The position numbers were made by a program, and so were the translations under genes. Positions 15,960 through 25,859 of a stretch of 64,000 bases of DNA are shown here, piece after piece (the first letter of the stretch is position 1; each line of letters starts with the position of its first letter). This stretch comes from Verrucomicrobiota bacterium. GTDB lineage: Bacteria > Verrucomicrobiota > Verrucomicrobiia > Limisphaerales > JAEYXS01. The notes beneath the pieces are model-generated. The model was not told the origin of the DNA, did not search any database, and saw only the letters and a program-made list of their open reading frames with translations. Location of the stretch: NCBI GenBank assembly GCA_023431185.1, contig JAEYXS010000120.1:1-64000 (forward strand), given 5' to 3'.

Positions 15960-17777
15960 TCACCTCCTCCCCACCGACACCGCCTCCGAATACACCATCT
16001 CACCCGTCCGCCCGTCAAAATACTGGAACACCACCTGCGGATGCGGATACGCCACCCACCGTTCGCCCCCCAGCTTCTGCGGCATGTTGAACACGTTGTT
16101 GATCTGGGCCACACAGTAATACGGATACAGCCGCTCCGTGCGCGGCACATCCGGCAGGATGTAGCTCGACCACCGGATATCCACCTCGCGCGGACCAGAC
16201 TTGAACTTGCCCGTCGCCGGCCGGTCGCCCTCATCATTCTTCGGCACATGATTCACCGAGTTATGCGGTCCCGAGCCGAACTCCCAGATGCTGTCTGTGA
16301 TTTTCACCGCAAAACTGTTGTGCAAATCCGCCGTCAATATGAACACCGGCTTGCCCTTCGCCTCCCACGCCCGGATGAGCATCTCCCGCTCATACAGCAT
16401 CGACGTCCACGCCTCATCCTTTCCCGCCGCGAACTCCACCCCGCCCGCGCCGCTGTGCGGGATCGTGAAGTTCACCGATGACACAATGAAAAAGAAATCC
16501 GCATCACTCGCCTTGATGGAATTCAGCAACCAATCCCGTTGCTCGATACCTAACATCGAGACATCCGCCCGGGCCGTATTCGCCGGATCATGCATCTGCC
16601 GGTGCGTCTTGCAGTCCAGGATGTAATACTCGCAATTCCCCACGCGGAACTTTCCATATGACCGCCGCCCGATCGAATACGCCGGAGTTCCATCCGCATA
16701 CGCCGCTGGCTTGATCCGCAGCCGGTTCTTGTCCAGCACCTCCACCACCTCAAACACGCCCGCATTCGGATCGCCCGGCTTGTCATCCAGCGCGAAATCC
16801 GGGTCACCCGCCGTCGGCGTGCCCCAATGCACGTGCAGATTCGCCGTCTGCTTCATATCCACCTTCGTGAAATCCGCGCCCGCATCCACCAGCACATCGC
16901 TGCCCTTCTTAAGGTTCGCCCGTCCGAAATGGACCTTCTGCGCCGTCTCCACCGGATTCGCCCAGCCCAAGTAATGAAACCACGCCTCCACCCCGATGTC
17001 CCGGAACACCGCCCTGCGCTCGCGGAACCCCGTCGTCCCCAAACCCCGGATGTCATTGATCAATTCATGGTCATCGAACGTGAAGTAAGACGGCACATGC
17101 CGATGCCACTCCGCCAGATTCTTCGGCCGGTTCAGATAAATTTTGTAATTCTCCCATACCCCCACGATGCTTGGAGCCAGCCTAACCACCTCCGGCAACT
17201 GGTTCGCTGCCAGCCCTGCCTTCTGCCGCCAGCTCTCCACCGGATAGTTCCGCTCCTCTTCATACAACCAGTCCCCGTTCATGATCGCGAAATGCACCTT
17301 GTCCCGCACCTGCCGGATCATCGTCGTGTAGAGCGGCATGCTGTAGCCGATGCCGTTCGCCGGATTCTGGTTCGCACACGAACCGAACTCGAACCGGAAA
17401 TTGAACAGCCCCTTCGGATTATGCTCCGCATTCTGATACTGGCTGGCGGCAGGCAATGTCTTAAAGGTTCCCTTTGGCCCGGAGGTTTCCCCTTCCCCTA
17501 CCACCTCATAATGATACTTCGCCCCCGCTTTCAACCCCTTCAACTCCACTGCTGCTGCACAATCCTGCGACCACACTGTCACCGCTGGTGCTGACACCCC
17601 GTTCAGCGATTCCGCCTCCAGTCCATACCGCACCGTGAAGGTCCCGGGTTTAGCCGTCCTCGCCCATACGCGGATACTCTCACTCGTCACATGCCCGAGC
17701 ATGGGGCCATGGGAGATTTCCACCGCGTGGGCACATGTGCCTGCCCAAAGCAGGCTCAAAAAAAGAAGGGAACGCAT
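15960..17777 (-). CDS. phoD: PhoD-type secreted alkaline phosphatase/phosphodiesterase
   Basis: A 605-residue protein with a Sec signal peptide (MRSLLFLSLLWAGTCAHA) rather than the Tat signal of classical PhoD. Residues 20-110 form the PhoD N-terminal Fn3-like domain (GHVTSESIRVWART, YHYEV). The metallophosphatase domain starts at FEFGSCANQNP and includes MNGDWLYEE, FTFDDHELINDI and ADLHNSFA, giving the usual Asp/His metal ligands. The enzyme would release phosphate from extracellular esters. It is longer than the common 450-520 residues because of loops around residues 270-360. The 118-bp gap to the divergent sulfatase at 17896 should contain both promoters. Confidence 0.9.
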   Translation of the reverse strand: MRSLLFLSLLWAGTCAHAVEISHGPMLGHVTSESIRVWARTAKPGTFTVRYGLEAESLNGVSAPAVTVWSQDCAAAVELKGLKAGAKYHYEVVGEGETSGPKGTFKTLPAASQYQNAEHNPKGLFNFRFEFGSCANQNPANGIGYSMPLYTTMIRQVRDKVHFAIMNGDWLYEEERNYPVESWRQKAGLAANQLPEVVRLAPSIVGVWENYKIYLNRPKNLAEWHRHVPSYFTFDDHELINDIRGLGTTGFRERRAVFRDIGVEAWFHYLGWANPVETAQKVHFGRANLKKGSDVLVDAGADFTKVDMKQTANLHVHWGTPTAGDPDFALDDKPGDPNAGVFEVVEVLDKNRLRIKPAAYADGTPAYSIGRRSYGKFRVGNCEYYILDCKTHRQMHDPANTARADVSMLGIEQRDWLLNSIKASDADFFFIVSSVNFTIPHSGAGGVEFAAGKDEAWTSMLYEREMLIRAWEAKGKPVFILTADLHNSFAVKITDSIWEFGSGPHNSVNHVPKNDEGDRPATGKFKSGPREVDIRWSSYILPDVPRTERLYPYYCVAQINNVFNMPQKLGGERWVAYPHPQVVFQYFDGRTGEMVYSEAVSVGRR

Positions 17778-17895
17778 GGCCGGAGCGTAGCAAAGCCCGT
17801 CTGGAAGAAAAGCATCAGAAAAGTTTTCTGCAAAAACACTTTAACTTCCCTTCCTCCTCCCGACGTCTTACCCTATATCAATCACCGAATCAGCC

Positions 17896-19485
17896 ATGAA
17901 ACGCCTGACATTTTTCTTCGCCCTGGCCGCGTTACTATGCGCGCTCACCGCCCATGCCGCCGCCAAACCCAACATCATCTACATCCTCAGCGATGACCTC
18001 GGCTATGGCGATCTCTCCTGCCTGAATCCGCAGAGCAAGATCAAGACCCCGCATGCCGACCGCCTCGCGCGCGAGGGCATGATCTTCACCGACGCCCATT
18101 CCGGCTCCGCCGTCTGCACGCCCACACGCTACGGCATCATCACCGGACGTTACGCCTGGCGTTCCAAGCTCAAGAACGGCGTGCTCGGCGGCCTCAGCCC
18201 GCGCCTCATCGAACCCGGTCGCGAAACCGTCGCCTCTTTCCTGAAGTCCCAAGGCTACACCACCGCCTGCATCGGCAAATGGCACCTCGGCATGGATTGG
18301 GTCAAGAAAGCGGATAAAGACGTCACTGAACTCGCCATCGAAAGACCCGACCAGGTCTGGAATGTCGATTACACCCAGCCCATCAAGAACGGCCCGAACA
18401 GTGTCGGCTTCGATTACTACTTCGGCATCAGCGCCTCACTCGACATGGTGCCCTATGCCTACATCGAGAACACCAAAGTCACCGCCAATCCCACCGAGGA
18501 CCGGCAGTTCGCTATGTACTTAGGCAGGGAAGGTGGCAACACCCGCAAAGGCCCCACCGCCCCGGGCTTCGATGCCATGAACGTGTTGCCTGACCTTGCC
18601 AAAAAAGCCGTTCAGTATATCAACCAGCAAGGAGGACCGGCCAAGAAGGGCACACCCTTCTTCCTCTATCTTCCCCTCGCTTCCCCTCACACCCCTATTC
18701 TTCCTACGAAAGAGTGGCAGGGGAAAAGCGGCCTGGGTCACTACGCTGATTTCGTCCTTCAAAACGACTGGGCCCTCGGCCAGGTGATGGAAGCGCTCGA
18801 GAAAAACGGCCTCACGGAAAACACCCTCCTCATATTCACCAGCGATAACGGCTGCTCTAATCAGGCGGACTTTCCCGATTTGCTCGCCAAGGGTCACAAC
18901 CCCAGTCACGTCTTTCGCGGGCACAAGGCGGACATCTTCGAAGGAGGTCACCGCGTCCCCTACATCGTCCGCTGGCCCGCCCAGGTGAAAGCCGGCAGCA
19001 CCTACGATCACACCGTCTGCCTTACCGACCTCTTCGCCACCACCGCCGACATCCTGAACCAGAAACTTCCCGCCAACGTCGCCGAGGATAGCGTCAGCCT
19101 CCTTCCCGCATTGACCGGCAAAACGAAGAACGCTCTCCGCGAAGCCACCGTGCATCACTCCATCAACGGTGCTTTCGCCATCCGCCAAGGCGAGTGGAAG
19201 CTCTGCCTCACGCCGGATTCCGGCGGCTGGAGTGCGCCTCGCCCGGGACGCAACGACACCACCGGTCTGCCTCCCATTCAGCTCTACAATCTCACCAGCG
19301 ACATCGGTGAGAAAAACAATGTGCAGGCGGACCACCCTGAGATCGTCGCGAAACTCACCAAGCTGCTGGAGAAGTATGTCGCCGAAGGCCGCAGCACTCC
19401 TGGCAAGCCACAGGCAAACAACGGAGATGTGACCATCTACAAGAAGGCGACACCAGTTCCCGCCGCAAAGAAAAAGAAACAGTAA
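17896..19485 (+). CDS. Secreted arylsulfatase (CTPTR type)
   Basis: A 529-residue S1 sulfatase with a signal peptide (1-22). IIYILSDDLGYGDLSC contains Asp33-Asp34, and CTPTRYGIITGRYAWRSKLKNGVL contains Cys74. GKWHLGMDW and TSDNGCSNQADF follow. The TRYGxxTGRYxWR pattern is typical of bacterial arylsulfatases acting on polysaccharides. It ends in AAKKKKQ. It is the only sulfatase here on the plus strand, and its stop is one base from the convergent sulfatase at 19487, so the two messages must overlap or end in a shared terminator. Confidence 0.95.
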   Translation: MKRLTFFFALAALLCALTAHAAAKPNIIYILSDDLGYGDLSCLNPQSKIKTPHADRLAREGMIFTDAHSGSAVCTPTRYGIITGRYAWRSKLKNGVLGGLSPRLIEPGRETVASFLKSQGYTTACIGKWHLGMDWVKKADKDVTELAIERPDQVWNVDYTQPIKNGPNSVGFDYYFGISASLDMVPYAYIENTKVTANPTEDRQFAMYLGREGGNTRKGPTAPGFDAMNVLPDLAKKAVQYINQQGGPAKKGTPFFLYLPLASPHTPILPTKEWQGKSGLGHYADFVLQNDWALGQVMEALEKNGLTENTLLIFTSDNGCSNQADFPDLLAKGHNPSHVFRGHKADIFEGGHRVPYIVRWPAQVKAGSTYDHTVCLTDLFATTADILNQKLPANVAEDSVSLLPALTGKTKNALREATVHHSINGAFAIRQGEWKLCLTPDSGGWSAPRPGRNDTTGLPPIQLYNLTSDIGEKNNVQADHPEIVAKLTKLLEKYVAEGRSTPGKPQANNGDVTIYKKATPVPAAKKKKQ

Positions 19486-19486
19486 G

Positions 19487-20917
19487 CTACTTCTTCTTTC
19501 CGCCCTTTTTAGGCTGTGCCGGTTCTGCTGGCACAGCCTTGTTCATTTCGTCGTAAGCCGCTTTCAGACGCGTCACGACCTCAGGATGCAGCGCCGCCAC
19601 ATTCTTCTGTTCACCCGGATCATTCTGCAGATCGAACAACATCATCGGCACGGCTTCATCGCCAGATCGCAAACCGGGATAATCAACCGGCTGCGCCTGT
19701 TCATACGGCGCGATGATCGTCACTCCATCCGGCCCGCGCGGATCGATCCAGCGTCCATCTGCTTCGATGCGATCCCGCCGGTCATTCGCCTTCAACACAT
19801 GTAATTTCCACCGCGCATCGCGAATGGTCGCCAGCTTCGCCCCTTGGTGGCCGAACACATACTGGTGTGGCCCTATATCGGCACCCGTCAGCAATGACCA
19901 CAAATCTTTTCCATCAATCACCAATCCTTGGGGAGCAGCCGTGCCGGTCACCTTCAACACCGTGGCAAAGATATCCATCATCACCGTCGGCTGCGCGCTC
20001 TGTTTTCCTGCCGGTAGCTTGCCCGGCCAGCGGGCGATGAACGGCACCCGATATCCGCCCTCCCATGAACTCCCCTTCATCCCCCGCAAACCCGCCGTAG
20101 TGCCGCCGTACCAAGGCCCGTTGTCACTCGTGAAGAACACCAGCGTGTTCTCCTCCAAACCCTTTGTTTTCACAAACGCCAGCAACTCACCGACCTGATG
20201 ATCCAGTTCCATCACGACTTCCGCATACAGTCCCTTGCCACTCTTCTTGTAAAACCCCTCGGACACAGCCAGTGGTTTGTGTGGCATGGCGTGCGGCAGA
20301 TAGAGAAAGAACGGCTTCTTCTGGTTCTTCTCGATGAACTCCTTGGCCCGCTCCGTGTAACGCCGCGTCAGGTCCGCCTGCACCACTGGATACTCCGCCC
20401 GCTTGACCCCTTCCAGCAACTGCACCGGTCGCATATCATTGCTGTAAGGGATGCCGAAATACTCATCAAAGCCCCGCTGCGTCGGCAGAGATTCCGGGTA
20501 ATGCCCCAAATGCCACTTGCCGCTGCAGCTCGTAGCGTAGCCCTCTTTCTTCAGGAGATTCGCCAGCGTCACTTCGCTCTGTGGTAAGGCGACCTTGTCC
20601 GCCGCCGGACCGCCATCCGGGGCCGGATTTGCGGTCATGCCACAGCGGAACGGATACCTTCCCGTGAGCAAGGAAGCCCGCGTCGGCGCGCAGAATGGTG
20701 CCGGGGTATTGAACTGCGTAAGCCGCACACCTTCCGCCGCCATCCGGTCCAGGTTCGGCGTCTTGTAAGGCAGATCGGGGTTGAAGCAGCTGATGTCCCC
20801 ATAGCCCAAGTCATCGGCGAGAATGATGATGATGTTCGGTTTATCCTTGGCGTGAGCCACCAGCACCAAAGCACACAGCCAGAAACAAACGATCCAACTT
20901 GATAGCGTTTTCTTCAT
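19487..20917 (-). CDS. Secreted arylsulfatase (CAPTR type)
   Basis: A 476-residue S1 sulfatase. Signal peptide 1-23, PNIIIILADDLGYGDISC (Asp35-Asp36), FCAPTRASLLTGRYPFRCGM (Cys76), GKWHLGHYPE, and TSDNGPWYGG with the EGGYRVPFIARWPG strand all fit an arylsulfatase A-like fold. It ends in PKKGGKKK. It is followed upstream by another sulfatase with a 6-bp gap (that gene stops at 20924), so the pair is one transcription unit. It is convergent with, and one base from, the sulfatase at 17896-19485. Confidence 0.95.
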   Translation of the reverse strand: MKKTLSSWIVCFWLCALVLVAHAKDKPNIIIILADDLGYGDISCFNPDLPYKTPNLDRMAAEGVRLTQFNTPAPFCAPTRASLLTGRYPFRCGMTANPAPDGGPAADKVALPQSEVTLANLLKKEGYATSCSGKWHLGHYPESLPTQRGFDEYFGIPYSNDMRPVQLLEGVKRAEYPVVQADLTRRYTERAKEFIEKNQKKPFFLYLPHAMPHKPLAVSEGFYKKSGKGLYAEVVMELDHQVGELLAFVKTKGLEENTLVFFTSDNGPWYGGTTAGLRGMKGSSWEGGYRVPFIARWPGKLPAGKQSAQPTVMMDIFATVLKVTGTAAPQGLVIDGKDLWSLLTGADIGPHQYVFGHQGAKLATIRDARWKLHVLKANDRRDRIEADGRWIDPRGPDGVTIIAPYEQAQPVDYPGLRSGDEAVPMMLFDLQNDPGEQKNVAALHPEVVTRLKAAYDEMNKAVPAEPAQPKKGGKKK

Positions 20918-20923
20918 AATGAC

Positions 20924-22309
20924 TTATTTGGAATCATTCTTGGCCGCCCATTCATCCCGCAGCTTCTGCAACCGGACCACCACCTCGGGATTGTCCGCCG
21001 CAAGATTGCTTTTTTCGGAAACGTCGCGTTCCAGATTCGCCAGAAACAATTTCTTGTCCGCCTCGCTCAGCGCTTCACCCGCCGTGTCTCGCACATTACC
21101 CATCAGTTTCCATGGGCCTTGGCGTACCGCCCATTGGGCGTTCTTCCCTTTGCCCGTCTGCCAATGCACCACCTGATGCGGCGTGGGTGCCGAGGCAGAT
21201 TTGATGACCGGCACCAGGCTCTTGCCATCAATGTCTGGATTAACCAGCTTCACCCCACTCAACTCCGCAAGCGTCGGCAGCCAGTCACAGCTATGAGCAA
21301 GCTGGCCCCGCACCTCACCCTTCGGCAGCTTGCCAGGCCACGCGATCATGGCCGGCACACGCAAGCCACCTTCAACCATGCTGAACTTAGCCCCGCGATA
21401 CGGCCCGGAATTGCCACCGCCAAAGAACGCCCGTTCCTCGGTGGAATGCCCATGGTCTGACTGGAAGACCACAATGGTATCCTCTTCCAGCCCCAGCGAT
21501 TTCACCATTTCCAGCAAGCGCCCGATGCGTTCATCGAGGGTCGAGACGAACGCACAGTACAGATTTCGCGGCGAGGGCAGATCCTTGTAAACCTCCAGCC
21601 ACTTCGGGTCTCCCTGATACGGATAGTGCGGCATGTTCATCGCGAAGTAGATGAAAAACGGCTTGTCCTTCTGCTCCTTCATGAACTTGCCAGCCTCCGC
21701 CACCATGAGGTCAGGGAAGAAGTGCCCGGGCATCTGCACTTCCTGGCCATTCAGATACAGATCGTGCCGGTTCGGCCCCTGCCAGTAAAAGAAATGCGAG
21801 TAGTTATCGATGCATCCGCCCATGTGCCCGAAAGAATGATCAAACCCCTGCCCGTTCGGCATCGTCTCCGGTTGATATCCCAGATGCCATTTGCCGATGT
21901 GCGCCGTGGCATAACCGGTCGCCTTGAACATCTCCGCCATCGTCACCTGTTCCGTCGGCATGCCTTCGCCGCCTTTTTGCGAAGAAGCATTTCCGGCCAG
22001 TCCTGCCCGCAAAGGATAACGCCCGGTCATTAGTCCCGCCCGCGAAGGCGAGCACACTGGTGCCGCGGCGTAGAACTGGGTGAAGCGCACGCCCTTGGCC
22101 GCCAGTGCATCCAAGGCGGGTGTCTGGAGATCTTTGACCCCGTAAGCGCCCACATCGATGCTCCCCTGGTCATCTGTGAATATGACAATCACATTAGGCT
22201 TTCGTGCCGCCTCGGCTTGGTTTGGATGTAACGCGGCCATCAGACTCAAACCACAGATAAGTCCGAGCGAAAGCATACGGGTGGCGCCAAAAAGCATCTT
22301 GGGGAACAT
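20924..22309 (-). CDS. Secreted sulfatase (CSPSR type)
   Basis: A 461-residue S1 sulfatase counted from ATG 22309. The frame opens further to a TTG at 22345, and other ATGs are at 22297 and 22276, so the start is uncertain; no clear Shine-Dalgarno separates them. The hydrophobic stretch LSLGLICGLSLMAAL is the signal peptide. The metal loop is unusual: IFTDDQGSIDVGAYG rather than ADDLGYGD. Cys86 lies in VCSPSRAGLMTGRYPLRAG. GKWHLGYQPE and QSDHGHSTEERAFFGGG follow; SDHGH replaces the common SDNG. It lacks the Lys-rich tail of its neighbours. It is the first gene of a two-gene sulfatase unit. Confidence 0.92.
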   Translation of the reverse strand: MFPKMLFGATRMLSLGLICGLSLMAALHPNQAEAARKPNVIVIFTDDQGSIDVGAYGVKDLQTPALDALAAKGVRFTQFYAAAPVCSPSRAGLMTGRYPLRAGLAGNASSQKGGEGMPTEQVTMAEMFKATGYATAHIGKWHLGYQPETMPNGQGFDHSFGHMGGCIDNYSHFFYWQGPNRHDLYLNGQEVQMPGHFFPDLMVAEAGKFMKEQKDKPFFIYFAMNMPHYPYQGDPKWLEVYKDLPSPRNLYCAFVSTLDERIGRLLEMVKSLGLEEDTIVVFQSDHGHSTEERAFFGGGNSGPYRGAKFSMVEGGLRVPAMIAWPGKLPKGEVRGQLAHSCDWLPTLAELSGVKLVNPDIDGKSLVPVIKSASAPTPHQVVHWQTGKGKNAQWAVRQGPWKLMGNVRDTAGEALSEADKKLFLANLERDVSEKSNLAADNPEVVVRLQKLRDEWAAKNDSK

Positions 22310-22432
22310 GCTCAATGAGATAGCGAAATCATGACTGATTTCCAAGGAAACTTTGATTCTGGGTCAACCCCATGCTGACGTCACCAAAACGTAACGGGCG
22401 CTTTCACGGACAAGCCGCTATAAACGAGTCCC

Positions 22433-23536
22433 ATGGCACGCATCGTCTATTCCTGCTGTGGCGAAGGCCAAGGCCACTCCTCCCGCACTCTTACCATGGT
22501 CCGTGCGCTGCGACGCCAAGGTCACGAAGTGCTCGTGCTGGCAGCCCGCAAAGCCTTCGAAGTGCTGCATCCCAAGACGGAGAGTGTCGAAGAGATTCCC
22601 GGATTGCTCATCGTTTACAAAAACAATCAGGTCCAGCCCTTCGCCACCTTGCGCGGTAATTGGCCGGTGATGCGTGACAAAAAGAAAACCGTCTCCCGCA
22701 TTGTCACCCGCTTGAAAGAGTTTCGACCAGACATTGCGGTGGTGGACTTTGAACCATTCCTGCCGCTGGCAGCCAAGCAGATGAAGCTCCCTTGGATCAG
22801 CATAGATCACCAGCATGTCATCCCACATATGAATCCGCGTGTGCCGATGGCGAAATGGATGGAGCAGCTCAGTTGCGCCTTTGTCATCCGCCAGACGCAT
22901 GTCGGGGAACATGCCAACCTGGTCACCTCCTTCTATCAACCGGAGGAACCGCATCCCGCCAACGTCCATTTCCTGCCCCCGATCCTGCGCGATGAGGTCT
23001 TGAAGCTGAAACCGGAGAACACCGGACACGTGGTCGTCTATCAGACCAGCACCTCCTTCACCCGCCTCCCGGACCTGCTGAAAACCCTCCCCTATCGCTT
23101 CCACATCTACGCCTTTGAACAGACCGGCACGGATGCGAACCTGACTTTCTTCCCGCGCAAAAATGAAGGCTTCATCGAAGATGTCGCCAAGGCGGATTGG
23201 GTCTTCACGAATGGCGGCTACACGCTCATGAGCGAGGCGCTTTACCTGAAGAAGCCTGTGTTCTCCGTGCCGGTGAGCGGCCAGTTCGAGCAATGGATCA
23301 ATGGTTACTACTTGGAAAAGGATGGCTTCGGCAAGATGTGCTCGCAACCGGACCAGATCGCTAAAAACCTCTCCACGTTTGTTGATGCATTGCCTTCCTA
23401 TCGCCAGAATCTCCGCATCAAGAACTTCAACGGCAATGAGCAAGCGATTGCCTGCATCAATCAGTATGTGGAAAAGTACGCCGGTCGGAGTTACCAGTTC
23501 AATGGTGCGGCGGTGAAAACACCCGTTCTTAGCTGA
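22433..23536 (+). CDS. Glycosyltransferase, MurG-like/MJ1255-type family
   Basis: A 367-residue cytoplasmic protein. The N-terminus (YSCCGEGQGHSSRT) is the glycine-rich loop of GT-B glycosyltransferases. The C-terminal half contains DWVFTNGGYTLMSEALYLKKPVFSVPVSGQFEQWINGYYLE, the nucleotide-sugar binding part of MurG-like enzymes. This arrangement fits the MJ1255/VC2487 family of putative glycosyltransferases. Donor and acceptor are unknown. It starts 123 bp from the divergent sulfatase at 22309. Its stop overlaps the stop of the convergent PhoX-type gene by 8 bp (23529-23536). Confidence 0.85.
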   Translation: MARIVYSCCGEGQGHSSRTLTMVRALRRQGHEVLVLAARKAFEVLHPKTESVEEIPGLLIVYKNNQVQPFATLRGNWPVMRDKKKTVSRIVTRLKEFRPDIAVVDFEPFLPLAAKQMKLPWISIDHQHVIPHMNPRVPMAKWMEQLSCAFVIRQTHVGEHANLVTSFYQPEEPHPANVHFLPPILRDEVLKLKPENTGHVVVYQTSTSFTRLPDLLKTLPYRFHIYAFEQTGTDANLTFFPRKNEGFIEDVAKADWVFTNGGYTLMSEALYLKKPVFSVPVSGQFEQWINGYYLEKDGFGKMCSQPDQIAKNLSTFVDALPSYRQNLRIKNFNGNEQAIACINQYVEKYAGRSYQFNGAAVKTPVLS

Positions 23537-24932
23537 CCGCCCTCTTCCACGGCCCCGTGATCGCCAGCGTCATCCCCGCTTTCTGGATGTTCACGAAAAG
23601 CGTCGTGCCATCCGGTGAGAAGGTCACTCCCGCGAACTCCGAGGTGGTGTACGGATTATGCCCCAGTTTATAGATCTCTCCCTGCGGTGTCACACCCACG
23701 AGAAACTGGTCCCCTTTGCCGTCCTCGCAGATCACCAGATCACCCCACGGTGACACCGTCAGATTGTCTGCATTATCCACCAGCGCGTCATCATTGGGTT
23801 CGATGAACAGCTCCACTTCACCCGGCGCTTCCTTCTCGCGTTTGTTGCCCTCGTACGGGCTGGGCTTGTAGCGCCAGATCTGGCCCTTCTGATTTTTCCC
23901 GCCGCTGGTGCAAGCAAAGTAGATCTCTCCGTTCCCATACCACATGCCTTCGCCGCGCGCAAAACGGGCGGCACCGAGATTGAACCCGCGATAGCGCAGA
24001 TCATCCATGCGGCCATCCACGTTCTCGATATCCACCCAACGCACAGCGAAACGTTTGCCCGCCGGCACGGTGGCCTCCTTCCAGTTGCGTGTGTCGATGC
24101 TCTTTTGGTCCACGAACACGAGCGCCTGCAATTGGCCACCCTTGGCGAGCTTCCCGGCTTCGGTCGGGATGAACCGGTAGATCAAGCTGTCCGGCCGGTC
24201 CTCCGTCTCATAAACGATGCCCGACTTCGGGTCCACCGCCACCGCCTCGTGATTGAACCGCCCCATCGCCTTCAGCGGGATCGGGTCCGCCAGCATGGGC
24301 GTCGCCGAAGCGGGCACTTCAAAATTGAACCCGTGGTGCTTGTCCAACTGTTGCCCGGCCAGTTCCACCGTCTCCTCGCAGGTGATCCAGGAGTTCCACG
24401 GCGTGGGACCGCCCGCGCAATTGCGCAAGGTACCGGCCAGGCTCAAATACTGGCGGACGACGGCTTGCGTGCGCGTATTGAAAACCACCGTGCTGGTGCC
24501 GCCCTGACAGGGTATGTCGCCACGGCCCGCATCATAAAATCGGTCTTTTGCCAGCTTGGTGCGCAGTTTGAGATCCTTGCCGAAAGCACCATTCGCGCCG
24601 CTGGTAGAAGTGCCCACTTCATGATTGCGGATGAGGATGGTGAGCCCGTTCGGCCCCGCAAAGGTCGCCATGCCATCGGGCGCGGCGGGGACCAGCAGAC
24701 CATCTGTCATCGCATCGCCCGTGCGCGAGACGATGGAGTATTTGAACCCCTTGGGCAGATCGAGGATCTTGTCCGGGTCGGGCAACAGTGCGCCGTAGCC
24801 CACTTTGCTGGCCGATTTCTTGGAACTCGTGCTGCACCCGGTCGCAAACATCTGCAAGCCCGCAAAGCCCACGGCATAGGCGGCTGCGGTTTGGAGAAAG
24901 CGCCGCCGTGAAGTCGAGTTCGTGTGTTTCAT
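23529..24932 (-). CDS. PhoX-type phosphatase/DUF839 protein, Tat-exported
   Basis: A 467-residue protein starting at ATG 24932, where the Tat signal begins (SRRRFLQ, twin Arg, then a hydrophobic stretch and a GCS lipobox-like Cys). The mature part has DLPKGFKYSIVSRTGDAMTDG, ILIRNHEVG, CAGGPTPWNSWITCEE, GRFNHEAVAVDPKSGIVYETEDR and WGDLVICEDGKG, the standard landmarks of the PhoX beta-propeller with calcium/iron-binding acidic and Cys residues. It should hydrolyse phosphate esters in the periplasm. It is 11 bp after the metallophosphoesterase gene, which also has a Tat signal, so the two are co-transcribed. Confidence 0.88.
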   Translation of the reverse strand: MKHTNSTSRRRFLQTAAAYAVGFAGLQMFATGCSTSSKKSASKVGYGALLPDPDKILDLPKGFKYSIVSRTGDAMTDGLLVPAAPDGMATFAGPNGLTILIRNHEVGTSTSGANGAFGKDLKLRTKLAKDRFYDAGRGDIPCQGGTSTVVFNTRTQAVVRQYLSLAGTLRNCAGGPTPWNSWITCEETVELAGQQLDKHHGFNFEVPASATPMLADPIPLKAMGRFNHEAVAVDPKSGIVYETEDRPDSLIYRFIPTEAGKLAKGGQLQALVFVDQKSIDTRNWKEATVPAGKRFAVRWVDIENVDGRMDDLRYRGFNLGAARFARGEGMWYGNGEIYFACTSGGKNQKGQIWRYKPSPYEGNKREKEAPGEVELFIEPNDDALVDNADNLTVSPWGDLVICEDGKGDQFLVGVTPQGEIYKLGHNPYTTSEFAGVTFSPDGTTLFVNIQKAGMTLAITGPWKRAVS

Positions 24933-24943
24933 GATCTGGTCTT

Positions 24944-25846
24944 TTAGCTGCGCCACGTGAGCACCTTGTCTTTACCGTTATCCGCAAAATCTACCCTGAA
25001 CGCATGCAACCGCAGCGTCATCTGCTTAGCGGCCAGCGACACCTCCACCCAGCCGTTGGTCATCGCCTGATTAAAGACATACGCCACGGCCGGCAGATTG
25101 ATCTGGTGGATGCCGCTTTCGTGTTGCTCAACCGTCCACGTATGTGAGTGACCGTAGAACAACGCCTTCACCTGTTTGCGTGGAGCCAACACTTCCCAAA
25201 GCTTCGCGGTGTCCTTCAGGCCCGTGGGTTTCTCTTTAACGTCGGGATTGTGATGCATCATCACGATGGCAGGCTTGTCTGTGCGGGCGTCCAGTTCTTT
25301 TTGCAGCCATGCCAGTTGCGCCTCACCGAGCAAGCCGGGCGTCTTGTTCACCAGTTCGAGTGTGTCCAGCAGGAACCAGTTCGCCGCCTTGCCCTCTACG
25401 ATGCTCACCTGTTTGTCCGTCACCACCGTCTTTTTATCACCCGCCTCTTTGAGGCCTTTGCGGATGTTCTCACGATGATCGTGATTGCCCAAGGTGAGAT
25501 GCACCGGCAATCCCGACTGGCGCAAGGGATCGATCAAACCGGTGAAGGTCGCATAATCTTCCGCCTCACCCGTATTGAACGCACAATCCCCGTTCACGAA
25601 CACGCCTTTGACCCCTTGGCCCTTGGCCAAAGCCGCTTTCACGGCCCGCTCCAGATTCGCGGCCATGTTCACGCCCCGCGCTTCTTTCATCCGGTCGGCG
25701 GCCACGTGCGTATCGGAGAAGAGCACCCATTTCTCCCCTTCCGCCTCGGCGGCGGAAAGCTGGGCGGCGCCATGAATGGCGACGACTCCACCAGCGAGGT
25801 GCGCCAGAAATCGGCGACGTGAATGTGCAGGCAAATGGACAGGCAT
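24944..25846 (-). CDS. Tat-exported calcineurin-like metallophosphoesterase
   Basis: A 300-residue protein from ATG 25846, chosen because the Tat motif SRRRFLAHLAGG follows within nine residues and because it clears the upstream stop at 25860. Metallophosphoesterase motifs appear in order: FSDTHVA, VFVNGDCAFNTGE, LTLGNHDHRE, MMHHNP, YGHSHTW. The enzyme binds two metal ions and cleaves phosphomono- or diesters in the periplasm. It lies between a sulfatase (13-bp gap) and a PhoX-type gene (11-bp gap), so sulfate- and phosphate-ester hydrolysis are combined in one operon. Confidence 0.9.
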   Translation of the reverse strand: MPVHLPAHSRRRFLAHLAGGVVAIHGAAQLSAAEAEGEKWVLFSDTHVAADRMKEARGVNMAANLERAVKAALAKGQGVKGVFVNGDCAFNTGEAEDYATFTGLIDPLRQSGLPVHLTLGNHDHRENIRKGLKEAGDKKTVVTDKQVSIVEGKAANWFLLDTLELVNKTPGLLGEAQLAWLQKELDARTDKPAIVMMHHNPDVKEKPTGLKDTAKLWEVLAPRKQVKALFYGHSHTWTVEQHESGIHQINLPAVAYVFNQAMTNGWVEVSLAAKQMTLRLHAFRVDFADNGKDKVLTWRS

Positions 25847-25859
25847 AAGCTTGGAACTA